Position numbers and translations under genes: made by a program. Below the pieces are notes generated by a model that saw only the letters and a program-made list of their open reading frames with translations, did no database searches and was not told where the DNA came from. DNA of 64,000 nt from Chimonanthus salicifolius (lineage: Eukaryota > Streptophyta > Magnoliopsida > Laurales > Calycanthaceae), in assembly GCA_013350335.1 (NCBI GenBank), contig CM023534.1, positions 7,779,542-7,843,541 of the forward strand. The letters are read 5' to 3'. Shown in pieces: positions 13,001 through 26,200 of this stretch; positions within the stretch are counted from its first letter, which is position 1; each line of letters begins with the position of its first letter.

Positions 13001-16000
13001 TTCTCCACCAATTCAAGAACCTCAGATGCCAGAAGGAATGTTGCTCCAAGCATGATCACCTTTGAAGTGAGACCACCTAAAGTAGGCCTCACAACACCAT
13101 ACCCCATAGAAACCATAAGGATGATAAGACGAGAAATTGTACGTTTGATAGTTCCAAACGTTACTGCCCATATGGTAATGATAATTGGTCGAACTCCAGT
13201 ATTATTGAACTCAGCATACTCAAAGTACCACAGTGTCATTTCAAACATGCCCAATGCAATCACTAAAGTTATGCAATTCTGTATTTGAAGAACCTCTCTC
13301 CAAAATCGAGCATATTGAAAGAACCAGAAGATCCCGAGAACCAGAAAAGAAAGGGACATGAATCCGTAGAAGTTCAACAAAGGAGCCATCCTCCCTGGCA
13401 GATAGCCAGTAGGGTTTTTCCATATAGTTTTCCCCTCCACAACTAGCCCCTTAAGGCTCGGATCACAATAAATAAAGTACAGGTTATACATTCCAGTTTT
13501 TGTAATTGGTAGAAATTTTGATTCCAAAGTTGCGACAAGATCGTCTCCTTGGAAAGAAACACCAAATACTTTTGGCCATTGAGGATTTGAAGGAGATGGA
13601 CGGTAGATAATTTCACCTTGAGTACAAGCACCTAATTTTGCCAGATCTGGCGTGCAGCAAACAGCTCTTTGACCACCATAGGCAGAACCACCAACCAACT
13701 CTCTGTCTTCCACCTCAAAAACTAAGGCTTGAACCAAACCTGAGTTGGTTCCTTTATTAGATTCAGCAGCTTCCTTTGTCCTTCTGAAGGTAATCTTCTC
13801 AAAACTGATTTCACAAAAAAGGGAACAGTATCAGCTAGATTAGACAAAGATGCCCACATTTGGGTGGAATCCAATGATTGCAAGGTGTCCATTTATCACT
13901 AATTTAAAATATTGAGTGAAAAAATTAAATATTCCAATTTTAGTGGATTCCAACAATGAACCCTCCAATGTTTATTTTTCTTTTGCATAGCAAAATGATA
14001 TGAAAAATCTATATAGTATTCAATGAAAAGATAATGCACATTGAACTACAAACTATTAGGCATATCCAGATGCATCAAGAGGTAAATATTTCTAATGTCC
14101 CATTCTTTTTATGAACTAATGTTTACGTAATACATATTGAAAAAAATACATAACATGATTTCAGTAGTATCGTTTTATAGAATGATAATTTTAGAACAAA
14201 ATTTCAGCATAATGATACAAGGGTAGAAACAAATTGAAGTTTCAGGTTTAGGTCTTGAATAACATGAGATTCTAGGCTTTCAGATCTGCTCCTACGGGTG
14301 TCCATGTAAAGCCGAACCTCCACTTCTCTTATAGATTTCCACCCCTTCTCTTGTTTCCCAGACGCATAATTCTGACAAGCTAAGATTTTGTTCAGCAAGA
14401 ATCTCATGTGAGCTCTCCAAACTTACACTAACTGCTTCAATTTAACTTAGAGACCTGCCTGTTTGTCATTGTCCCATCACCAGTGGGAACGGAACACGTG
14501 AAAGTTTCACATAATGTTTGCATCACCAAGAGATTCACACACAATTAATTGACCTGATGAACCACATGCATTTTTCTTTCAAGATTGAGTCCAAAATATC
14601 CATTCCCAAACAGGGCAGATTTGCTCTTTCAACTCAATTCATACAATTCTTTTACGAGATAGACTGTGTCAGACTATTATATACCACAAGTTAGGACACC
14701 CATTATGTTACACATGATACAGATACTGATTCCAGCAGAAAGGACCTGTTGGGGAAAAGCATAAACCAAAATAACACTTTGCAAAGTTGATTTAGAAATA
14801 CGTCTCATGGGCCTCAAATAAAAAAGGAACTGCTGATTGTGGACATATAATTTCAGATCTCAAATATGTTTAGTACCTCACTTAGAGATCAAGTATTAGA
14901 TTTGTTTACGTAGGACAACAAAGAAATATCCTGGCTGAAAATTTAACTACGGAGTTGCATTTGTATCAATGATCTAATTGCAGGAACATTCTTGTAGAGT
15001 TGAGGCTCCTGCTTCCTCACTAGGAAAACGTTATTCTGACATACTTTTGTCATTTTACTTCAGTTGCAAAAAAAAACTGTCCTTTCACATGAGGCATGTA
15101 GCACGCTAGAATACCTCACCAATCACCACATTCAATTCAGTATTAAGCACTATCCAACCAATAAAAGGGGTCAAATGTCATTGCCATCCATAGTGGAGTC
15201 ATCTCGCCGGATGTATATGACCTATGAAAAAGATAAACAAATAAATCAACCTTCGAACTTCAATAAACGAAATAAAGCTGTTAATTTTGGAAACGACCCT
15301 GGCAGAATTAAGAATAATAACAGTTTTCCCCTAATTTGAAATATGTATTCATTGGATTTTTTTTCCCTTAATTAAGTAAACGTTCACCTAACACACCTAG
15401 CGCCAACCCCCTCCCCATCCAAAATAAAAGGAGAAGGAAAAAAAAAGAAACAAAATTGAAGAAAAATGAACATAGTTGCTGCTGCTGATGTGGTGTGTTT
15501 AGCACTGTAAATACACGTACACATGCACAAGACCTGAACCATTCCACCTGATGGGTCCTAACTAGGTCATATGGCATAATCCCATCGAGTAGATGATCCC
15601 GGTCAGTAATCTGATGAACTTCAAAATCAAAATGGGCAGTACAGCTGATTTGTTAGAATAGCAAAATAGATTGCAGGTTAGAAAAAGAACTAAATCTGAA
15701 AATGCATTTCAATTCTTAACACAATCGAATCAACCGACTTCAACTCCTCCTTCCTAATTTCCAAGATGAAACACAGAGACCAATCCCAGAACCTATTTCA
15801 CTTATCATAGAAGCCAGCACCTTTTGCCTTTTGACTTGATAGTGTATCCTAATTTTTTGCCTTTTTCAAAGGGGGTGGTCTCTAAAGTCTAAACTGCCCA
15901 ACTCCCCCTCCCTCGGAAAATTCAACAATGAAAAATATGGGAAACCTTATTTTCCAATTCAAATTTTGAAAATTTGGCAAACGACACCTTAGCATTCGCG

Positions 16001-16407
16001 ATTTTTCAATTCAAACTGACGAAAAAGAAGTTGCATCATGTTGATCTAAGCGCCTATCTTTCTGAATCTCAAAAACTCCACACAAACGCATACCAAATCC
16101 AAGTAACACTTCCCCGAATTCTAAAAAAAGAAAGAAAAAGAGACAAAAGATCTGAGAATCGCAGGGCCAAAAGATCCAAAGATGCAGCAGATCTGAGAGA
16201 GAAGAGACGGGAATACCGTATATAGGAGGCAACGGCGGACGCGTTGGCGTTAGGAAGAGAACCATAGAGGCCCTCGCTTCCACCATGGAGGACGAAGGCA
16301 TTTCCTTTGCTTGTGAATCTGGCTCCTGCATAGTCGTGAACAGAGGCATCGACGGAGAAGAAGAAGAAGAGGAAGAAGAGAAGAATGAGAATGGAAATCG
16401 ACGCCAT
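10071..16407 (-). CDS. GOST / lung-7TM Golgi membrane protein
   Basis: Minus-strand gene, exons 16407-16217, 13804-12874, 12655-12560, 12148-12012, 10254-10071, all with GT-AG borders and matching phases. Joined length is 1539 nt (512 aa), normal for the family. Plant members resemble animal TMEM87/GPR107-type proteins and act at the Golgi/endosome; some are proposed G-protein-coupled-receptor candidates. Seen: signal peptide (residues 1-21, Leu/Phe run then VDAS); luminal domain about 22-200 (FVLHGGSEGLYGSLPNANAS, FRRTKEAAESN, paired Cys in AVCCTPDLAKLGAC, GMYNLYFIYCDP); then seven hydrophobic segments from about residue 205 (YGFMSLSFLVLGIFWFF; ITLVIALGMFEMTLWYFEYA; VSMGYGVVRPTLGG; ASEVLELVENVG; LFLVLPVAILDTFFILWIF; FTNALGVAAIVSAG; WIIPSFWHVLSFCLL); and a Ser/Asp-rich cytosolic tail. 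16407 is the first in-frame ATG and precedes the signal peptide. Intron 4 carries a SINE and an RTE-LINE remnant. Confidence 0.93.
11129..11400 (+). mobile_element. RTE-like LINE 3' remnant
   Basis: Translates with stops to the C-terminal part of an RTE-type LINE ORF: the Trp-Phe-Gly-His-type block, then basic RRKERARRR text, and a WQKDSELTW-like end. It ends in the ATGGTCATCATGGTGATG tail also seen, in variant form, at the ends of the copies at 21455 and 23524. Lies in intron 4 of the GOST gene, antisense to it. Confidence 0.55.
11561..11756 (+). mobile_element. Young tRNA-derived SINE with 16-bp TSD
   Basis: Best-preserved member of the family. Head with box A-like TTGGCTTGACGG and box B GGTTCAAGTC; body GGGCCACTCCCCGTAGTTTT and ACATGCCCCAAGGATTAGTC; A-tail at 11747-11756. 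A perfect 16-bp target duplication, ACTTGGACTTCCACCT, lies at 11545-11560 and 11757-11772. It is inserted in GOST intron 4 in antisense orientation. Confidence 0.9.
11932..11992. repeat. (AAT)n microsatellites
   Basis: Two runs of AAT units (11932-11956 and about 11977-11991), separated by a GATATGGATACC-containing spacer, about 20 bp inside the GOST intron 4 donor at 12011. Confidence 0.85.
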
Positions 16408-16560
16408 TATATTTAATTTTTCTTTTCTTTTCTTTAGGCAGAGCAGAAGCTGGAAGAAGAGAGAGGGAGGAGAGGTGGAGCTGCTTCTGTGTCTGCTACT
16501 ACCGCTTCTATTCGACCAGTGGCAAATCCGCGAGTCCAGATCCACAGAGGTCAATTTAGG
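16408..16560 (-). promoter_or_regulatory. 5' leader of the GOST gene
   Basis: Upstream of the ATG on the minus strand the frame stays open back to a TTG at 16554 with no ATG, and the text is CT-rich (16425-16500), typical of a plant 5' leader. No definite TATA box was assigned. Confidence 0.35.
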
Positions 16561-16619
16561 TGGAAACTACAGTACGCTCGTGGACTCACATAGAGTGGTT
16601 TTATTATTGTTTTAAAACT

Positions 16620-19600
16620 CATTTTAATTAGATTTAAAAAATAAACTTTTGTTACTTAAATAAAATAAATATTTGGTGCTACCATCATAAATATTGGGAA
16701 TTTGAATAAGTCAATAAACTCTTATAGAAATTTAAAAAAACTTTAATTTCTTCAAATAAATCTCCATCCCAGATCATTCTCCAATCATTAAACAAGTTCA
16801 CTTATTTATTTTATCATAATATAAAAAAGAATTATTAATTCAAATTATAAATTTGTTTAAAGAATTTTTAAGTTCTTGTAAATGTACATATTTTTCTCTC
16901 TCAGTAATTGCTCACATTAATAATAAATAATTAAATAATCTTAAAATATAACTAATTTATTTATGAGTTGCATTTATAGAAATACACCTACATCTACAAG
17001 TATTAGAAGCTTAGATCTTTAGAAAAATAAAATTGATATTTAATAATTTTAAATAAATTGGAAAAATAATATTTATTTAAAAATACAATTTACACTCTTA
17101 ATACTTATAAGCTTGAAAAAAATTAACTTTCAAGAAAACAATTTTACTAAAATCATTTCATGGTGAAAAGATATATGGTAGAGATATAATAGAGTCATTT
17201 ATAATTTTTTAAATTAAGATTTTTAAAGTTTTTCATTGTTAACTTTCTATGAAGAGAAATTAGAAAATTTAAATAAATAGGTTATTTTTTTAATTCTTAT
17301 AAAATTTTAAAAATAAAAAAGTAACAAAACATAATTATATTATCTCCAACAATCACTTCAGCTATGTAATATCATCTATAAGTGACAATTGAAACGAATC
17401 TCGTGGAGCCTTTATAAGAGCCTACAAGAATAGGTTCTATACACAAGGATTAATATATTTAAAAAATATTTTTAAGATTATAATTCTTATAAAAATAAAT
17501 TTAAAAATTTAAATAGAGTCAAATTATATTTTGGACCCCAAGGCCTCACATGAAAACACCAATGTTGGGTGAAATTTCTTCCCATCCCTGGGCCCACTGA
17601 CCACTGAATATAAGTGTCATCATTCTCTCCTTTTACAAAAAAATTCAAAATATTGAGTAATATTTGAGAAATAACAGATCTTTAAAGTCTAAAGTCTAAA
17701 CTCTAAACAGCAGTGCCTTGACTTACTTCCGCAACTTAAGCTAAATCATATATTATTTGGTATTAAGTTAAGATAATATTAATCTTACAAAATTAATAGT
17801 ATTATTATTCATATAAAAATTTATTCTCATATAATATATATAGTCATCAGATATAAACTAAAAAATAAATAACAGATAGAATTTTTTATCGACTATCAAA
17901 TTTCTTTATTTAAATCAAATGAGTTAAAAAATTTAAATAATTTTTTATTTTAAAATCATAATATTGATATTTTTTAACATATTTTGATAAAATTATATTT
18001 TATAATTAATATAAATTAATTATATTTTGACGTCACGTGTAGACGAAGATGGAAAGTCCTGCATCCTCAGTCTCAATGGGCATAGGCTCCACGCTTGGTA
18101 AAGTCATTAACAATTATATAGGTAATGATTCCAATCTGTGGGCCCACCTATAAAGGGCTGTACATTTGTTTAACACAAACTAAATGCCTGAGATGATCCT
18201 TAACAAGTTAAATCAACAATGCATCTAAGTCTTACTCTCAACTTAAATTATTTTTAGTATTTTCAAAAGTCTAAAATAACTTGAATTGAATTGAGTTAAA
18301 TTAAATAAATTTTATATTTTTAAAAATTAATTATTATTATAATCAATTCAATTTAAACTTGATCGGTCATCTTTAAGTGACTTGGTTTTTTTCTTCATCA
18401 AATTATTTTAGCATCAATTAGATTAGGTCAATTTACTTTTTGAGTTAAAATTCTACTCTTTTAAAAATTAAATTTTGATTTGAGTCAAGTTTCATGTTTT
18501 GTGTTGAATTGATATAAAATAAATCAAGTTTAGATTAATCTAGATTACGAAATTACTTTTAAGTCTTATCAAATAAAATCTAAATTTGTAGTAGATTAAA
18601 TTTAAAATTGCTTGGTTGAGTTAAGATTAATTGACAAATGGTATTAAACAATCACGAGTCATTATTTTATATTTAGTAATTTCACATTTTTTGGATGAAA
18701 TAATTTAACATCTAAAAGTAGAGTTTATTTTTTCATATGTAATTTTTTTTAAAAAATATTTGTAGAAGGAACCATTGCAAACAAATATAACTTTCAAAAA
18801 TCAAATTCGTTATGAAAATTCTGTAGAAATCATTAAATTTTTTACATCATATAAAATAAGTTCTACTACCAAATTTTTCGACTCATTTTAAATTCTATTC
18901 TCCGGAGTTTGGGAATTTTAGATTTAATGCTACAATTTCAAACGGCCATCTAACTTGTACAACCACGTGATTTTTCTAATCTGACGTGGATAATCGTCGG
19001 TGGATGTCGGTGCCGCGGCTACTAATAAAAATATGAAATGGGACCCAAACGGCCACACCTACTGTTGGGGAGTGAAATCAATCTTACTCTCGAGTGTCGA
19101 CCTAAGTTACAAACATATAAATATCGACTGAAATTTTTAAGGGAATTAATTGATATAAACTGAAATTAAAATATAAATTAAACTGAAAATTTTCAGTTTA
19201 GATTTAGATCAAAATAGTCATTAATTTTTTAATCTAAACAGCAACTGAAATTTTCATCAGTAAAAATTTATAACTGAAGTTTTTACTCTCGAGTTCTTTA
19301 TATTCGAATTTCATGGGTCTAAAATTTTGATACAAAGATAGAATAAACGTTTAACATTAAATCTAGGTCTGAGTGTTACGACCAGACAGCCTCAAAGCAC
19401 ATTACGTGGTATTTTAAGATTAGAATGTTAAATAATATAAAATCTTTAGGTGGATCTAGAATTTAAAAATATTATTTTATTATATTGGTTATTTTAGTAT
19501 ATATTTTAATAAAATATAACATACTTAAATTATTTTTTAAAATGAGCTAAAATACCAATTAAAATAGATCGAAGTTTGATTGAAATATCAGTCGTGTGTA

Positions 19601-19716
19601 ATATTCAATATTTTCATAAAATTAAAAAGAATTTAATATTTAATGTTGAGTGAATCTAGAACTAAAAACCATTTTATCCTCACCACCCAAGGTGAGCCCC
19701 AAAAGATGGTTATCCA
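16620..19716. other. AT-rich intergenic, no gene seen
   Basis: About 3 kb of very AT-rich sequence between the GOST 5' end and the LSM1 3' end. Small GC-richer islands (18030-18170 with ACGTCACGTG and a TATAAAG near 18150; 18955-19080 with CCACGTG) look promoter-like, but no coding sequence follows either of them. Confidence 0.5.
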
Positions 19717-19917
19717 CCCCAAGGGGTTGGTCTGATGGTCAAGAACGTCTCAATAAGCAGGGTTTTAAATTCAATTAGCGCTCAATCCCAACGGACTACT
19801 TCATGTAGTTGTTTACCCAGTGTGTGCAGAATCAAGTCTTCACATGCCCCAATGATTAATCAAGTAAAGTCTGTTTATCTGAGACAACTGGACACCTTGG
19901 TCATTAAAAAAAAAAAA
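19717..19917 (+). mobile_element. tRNA-derived SINE copy
   Basis: Head GGTTGGTCTGATGGTCAAGA (box A region) and a box B-like AAATTCAATTAG. Body words CCCAGTGTGTGCAGAATCAA and CACATGCCCCAATGATTAAT match the 11561 copy. A-tail at 19906-19917. Lies about 370 bp past the LSM1 stop codon. Confidence 0.75.
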
Positions 19918-20291
19918 GTTTACCAGATTTGTAATAAACCAGTTATTTGACAGATAACTTCTCATGTATATCACCTAGTAATCCTCCAAAAGAATCAGCC
20001 AAATTCTACCAATCTTTATAAATTGCGTTGGTCGTAACCATTGCAAACCAAAGATAAGAAGGGGGTTGAAACCTATGAAAACCAATTAGAGAAGAGCATG
20101 ACATCAAAAGGCAGTATGAACTCTGGACAAGATTATTCCAAATATCAGATTTCTGGAGATGAAAAAGTGAACAGAAATGTGACAAGAGAAGCCTACAAAT
20201 CTCCATGGCAAAAACCGCGATAATATTTGCGGATAACATGGGAAATAAATTTATAAAAGCAGGGCAGGGTCTCCCATGTTTAAGGAGCCTA

Positions 20292-23200
20292 TCAATCCAA
20301 ATCAAGGAACTCCATTCTCTTTCTCATTGAACCCTTCAGATCAGTAGCATCCCTCTCTGCTTTCTGGGCCTGTAAAAGAAACAGATGGCATCGGCATGAC
20401 AGAGAAATTTATGTGCTAAAACCAGTAAGAAAAATTATAGGGAGCAAGAAGCATGCAACTTGAAGGGTCAACCTTTCAGAGCAAACCCAAGACAAGAAAT
20501 TTGCACAAGGATGCACACAAGTCAAATAAAACACAAGTTTTCTATGCACAAGATAAGAAGGTTGTAAAAAAGAAAATAACAAAAGCAACAATAATGAAGT
20601 GGTGCACATGCAACTGAATTTCAAGAAACATGTCATGTATGCCAATCTAATGCAAAAAGTTTCCTACTTGGTGTAAACATTAAAATTCTCTCTTGATAAT
20701 GCCTGCACTCTGCAGTGCATCCAGCAACATATTATTCACCTCTTCCTTTCTAATAAGGAACAATCTATTTTGTACAAAATGGTGAGCGCAGATGAATGTG
20801 GGAAATTGCATCTGCGGCAAACGGATATAAAAAACTAATTGATGTGAAATATTTTTATGAGCCTGATGCTGTACTTGATGATTTTATTTAAAAGATTACC
20901 GAAAAAAAAAACAATTGACAGCTGATTGCCGGTCCCTAAAATGCAGAATTCAATCAAGACAGTGAGTGCCAGTTCCTAGTTACTGTTGCAACAGAATTAC
21001 AAGGATTTTTGTTAGAAATTACCCAATTTCAGCACTCAATTTCAATAACATTAGTCCTAGAAATGCAGGTCAGAGTCATCCAACTCCACCCACTCAGAGT
21101 AACCAGAGCAGAATCAACATATTCCAGTTTGGCCTCCACTAAAACTAGAATATCTTATTCTATAAGATGTAAACAATGATTCAAATAAGATGAATGAGTA
21201 TGGCAAAATGCCCAAAATACGAAATTAACTGGCCCTTGACTTATTAGTTGGCCCATCTTCAATTGGCTGCTAATGATGCACCAAGCATTGCACACCAATT
21301 GTAGACAACAACTAATGCCTATGATATTCAGTAATAAGGACCCATCACCATTTCTAAACCAATAAATAGTTGGCTTGAAACAGGCATGATTTATGGAGTT
21401 CTAAAACAAAGTTCTTTTTTTCAAAATGATGTTCTATAAAAAAGTTGTGCATCTTAAGATGAATGTGTAGGGTAACATTAATATAGAAATAGGAATGAAC
21501 AAATTAAGGAGACCTTGAAAATGTCTTAATAGAAATGAGGAAAAGTCATTTACAGTGGTTTCGGCACCATATTTAAGATCAGGAATAGCCGCCGTATGAA
21601 AAATAAGAAGTTGAAGAAACAAGGAGGAGAGATGGACCATTAAAAACTTGGATTAAAGAGTTTACAGCAGATAGGAGGATGTGGAAGGATATGGTTTTTG
21701 ACAGAATAAAACAACACTAAAAAAAGCTGACCCAAATAGATGGGATATTGAGGTTCAAACAGTGGTGATGATAACGGTCAGATTTGTGGATAGCTACTGG
21801 TAATACGAACATGTGATGTGGAGTACTTTCACAAATTTTCAGTAAAGAACACCAGACATACACTAGGACAAGAAGTTGTATACAACTTCATGCATTTAAA
21901 CACACATCAGATGAAGATGGCATCTGATGTTAGTATTAGTTTCAAGCAATGACAATTCACCGTTGCCAAACTAGGACAGCAAGTTGTATACAACTTCATG
22001 CATTTAAACACATGATGATGAATATGGTGATGATCATAAGCAAAGCCCATTCATCCCATCTACCTGGGTTCACACTATAACCAGATTTAGTAAATTGTCT
22101 TCCATGAGTTGATTGCCCATTCAATGCCAGATGTGAATATAATACCTTTATGGTTAGAGAAAGGGTACTTATCAATTGTGCTGTGGGCTTGTCTAAATAG
22201 TTGTGCTAAGGAGAATTTGAATTCACAACCATCAACTAAGGAAAACAATTCTTTCAGAACCATTTAAATTTATGGATTTTTTATCTAAAGACATGATAAT
22301 CTCAAGTTTAAAATGTGTGATGTTTGGATATGCATGGAATGGTTCCAAACTATAATAGTTGCTTATTACAAGTGGTCTTACTGAACCATTAAAATATGAA
22401 TGAAGCTTGGGATATGCAAGCCAAACATGAAAGCGCATTCAGCCATGTGCTTTCCAAACAAACCAGGTCATACAAATGCCTAAAAGACCCCAACAGAGAT
22501 ACCAAGGAAAGCAACTGAAAGTAGAATCTTTGGGAAACAGGCGACAGAGTTGAGAGATCTGTTATTACCAGTATAGAGGTTTTTTTTCTTCTTTCTTTCT
22601 TAATAAATGATGGCACTATAGCACATAGAGGATTACAGAGGATCCTAAGCACTAGTCTTTAGGGAGCACATGATGGGGTTAGCATGGGCAGGTGGGTGCA
22701 TGTGTTTAGTTTTTTCTTTTCTTGTTGTTTTTTTCTTTTTTTCTCTGTTTGTGGATTAAGAGAGAGAGGGAGCTGTTTGCTCTATGGAAAGGTATTTTGG
22801 AGTTGGAAGAATTTGGGGTGGCAGGGAGTATGATTGGAGGGGATTCAAAGGCTGTTGTTAGTTGGGTTCTTTATGTCCTTGGATTTATTTAGATAAAATT
22901 GAGAGGATTCGCCATTCAATTACTTCATTTGACTTTAAGGTATCATGGATACCTCGTTCTGCTAATTCAGCTGCAGATGAAATGGAGCGTCAAGGGTTGA
23001 TTTCGTTGACGGAAATTGTAAATAATTTCTTGTAATGTTGAGGGGGTTGTTTCTCCAGGGTGCAGGTTGTTGTTGCCCGTATTCTTCTCTCTCTCTCGCT
23101 CTCTCTCTGCGGCTTGGTTTGTGGCCACACAGCACCGCTGCAACTGTGAAGGAAAAAAAAATGTAAAACCCTTTTTCTTCCTCTTTCCTAAAACCTTTTT

Positions 23201-26200
23201 AATTTTGTTTTTTTCCCCTTCATTCAGTTCCCTTTTACCGTTTCTTCATTTTTTTTATTTCTTTTAGTATTTCTATTTATTTTAGAGTTTATCTTATTTG
23301 TATCTCTTTTCACAAAAATTCTTCTTATTTGTGATTGTTTATTACTATTATTATTATTATTTTATATATTTTTTTCCATAGGTGGGGCATAAGGCAAAAC
23401 AACCGGTACGTGTTTTCACCTACTTGGTGAATCTTTCTTTGAATTCCTTCTTCCTTTTATCCTCTTTACTTAATACTTAGGTCACTTTGCAACTCTAAAT
23501 TTCTATAAATAGAGGTAAAATAACTTCAAATTATGACTAGCATCTTGGAACCTAGGCACCCTAACAAGAAAGAGCTTAGAGTTAGTAGATGTAATGAAAA
23601 GAAGAAACATAAGCATGCTTGCTTGCAAGAGACCAAGTGGAAGGGTAGCAAAGCTAGAGATTTAGGAGAGGGGTTTAAGGCTATTCCACGTAGTGGAGTA
23701 TATTCTAGAAACAAGGTGGAAAGGTGGGAACACTTTAAAGACTTCATAAGCTCACTAAGGTGTGGGAGCGGAGAAGTAGAGATCTTGACCACATGAGATC
23801 CATTAAGGATGATAACCATAGGGTTTTAGTGAAAAACAAAGAAATTAGGGAAAGGTGGGAAACCTACTTTAAAGACTTAATGAACACTCTCAATTAGAAG
23901 ATAGAGGCAATATAAAAGGAGAGGCAAATGAGGGGATGGTGAACAAATAACAAAAACTGAAGTGAAACAAGCCTTGAAAAAATGAAGAAGAATAGAACAC
24001 TAAGACCGGATGGCGTCCCAATCAAAGTCAGGTCTATTTTAGGGAAAGTGGTTATGTTGGTTGACCCGATTATTCAACAAGATAGTTAGCCTCAAAATAA
24101 ATGCCTGATGAGTGACGTAAGAGCACAATAGTCTTTTTTTAAAAAACAAAGGAGATATTCAAAGTTGTGCTAACTACCGAGAGATCAAACTCATGAGTCA
24201 TATATTGATACTTTGGTAAAGGGTAATAAAGGGTCGCCTAAGACAAGAGTCTAATATATCTGAAAACCAATTTAGGTTTATGCCAGGTAGGTCAACAACA
24301 AAAGCTATTTTTATTCTAATACAACTTATAGAGAAATTTAGGGAGAAGAGGAAAAACCTAGAGTACCAAGTTAACTAATTTAGAGAGCCTTGATCAATAA
24401 ATATATCCCCAACAACTATGTTAAGATTATTCAATATATGTATGAGGGTGCAACCACTACCGTTAGAATTGTTTGTGGTGAGACAGTTGAGTTCCTTGTT
24501 GGAGTGGGACTCCATCAAGGATCTAGTTTAAGCCCGTACATGTTTGCACTACTCATGGACAACTTAACATCAAAAATCCAAGATGAGGTGCCATGGTGTA
24601 TGCTTTTGCAGATGACTATTAATTAGTAAAAACGAAACAACTCAATGTGAGGCTTGATTTGTGGAGGTGAACGTTGGAGTCAAATGGTTTAAAAATTAAT
24701 AGAACTAAAACAGAATATATGGAATGTAACTTTAGTGGATTAGACGATAATAAAGGTAACACGACAAAAATAGGAAACGGCTTAGTTGCACATGTGATAA
24801 GTTTTGAAAACTAGACTCTGTGGTAGAATCTCAAGGAATATAACGAATGTGATAGGAGAGGAGTGGGCAAAATGCAGACAAGCTAGTTAGATTTTATGTG
24901 ATAAAAGAGTCCCCCTTTTAAAAAGACGATGTTACAAAATAGTTATTTGACCTGCAATGCTATATGGAGTAGAGTATTGGGTAATAATAAATAAATAAAT
25001 AATCAAAGTTAGGATAACGGAGATGTGCATGCTACATTGGATGAGTGGTTTAATCTCATAGGATAAAGTTAGGAACGAAAGCATTAGGGATAATTTAAAA
25101 ATAGCTCTAATAGATGACAAATTGAGATAAACTCGTTTGAAATGATTTGGTCATGTTCGTAAAAGATCAAATGCAACACCAGTGCGTAGAGTTGAGAGGG
25201 CAACCTTTGAAAATATGGAGGAAAGCGATAAAAAAAGGGGATGTTAGATTGTAGAATGACAGAGAGTATGGTTTACGAAAGGGTCAACTGGAGAAGAATA
25301 ACTCATAAAACCGACACCAGATAGATGGGCTATTGGATGCTGCTGATGATGATGGTGAAGTGTGGAAAGAACACATTATACACCAGTATTTCTAGATGAA
25401 GTTTCATTTGAAGCTTTCTTGATTGGTAGAATAATGTTCTCTCTAATTCCTCCTCATGCATCAAGATCGTCTTTATGGGTGGTATACCTTTTTTTTTTCC
25501 CCTTTCTTGAATGATAGTGATTTTGTTAAGAAAACAAGTGGTATACTTTACAATGAAGTCATCACTCTCAAAAAAAAAATGAAATAATTACCCTAAACTA
25601 CTAGGCCGTCGATCTTATAAAATTGCAGTAAATCTGAACCCTTCTAATCCTAAGTCATCTAAAATAACAACCCCTTCCCCTCCCTACTTTAATAGCAGTA
25701 TCACTGTAGCACCACTATACAGTACTGTAGTGAATGGACCTATTTGTTAGCCCCAATGGGCTACATCAGAAACTCGAGTACAGAATGGAAGACTCACAGG
25801 AAGTCAGGAACAGTGCCTATCTCCACAGTTCAACCTACCTCTCATTTCCTGCTACTCCCATCTCCACATCAAAGCTCTCACTCAATATAATGTATGGCAT
25901 CTATGTCCATGTCATGCTTAGTCTCGTGGCTGCTAGCAGAGCCATTTGTGTTTTATGAAAGGGGTTCCAATATGGGGCCAGGATACCTCATAGGTTGTTG
26001 CAAAAGCCCCTTAGACAGCTCCCGTCTTCATTGACAGAATGCTGATATTTTTTTGGATTCATAGACATAAAGATGGATGTGGTTAATTAGACCATACACA
26101 GGAACAAGATGCACAAACATGCACAATGATCTAAAAAGAAGTAATAAATTGGACAGCTAGAATCTTCCATGCCAAGTTGCATGGGTACGAGTACAAGTGT

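Noticed and set aside
24390..24626. Short frame as an independent gene
   Set aside because: It is a reverse-transcriptase piece of the degenerate RTE-like LINE.
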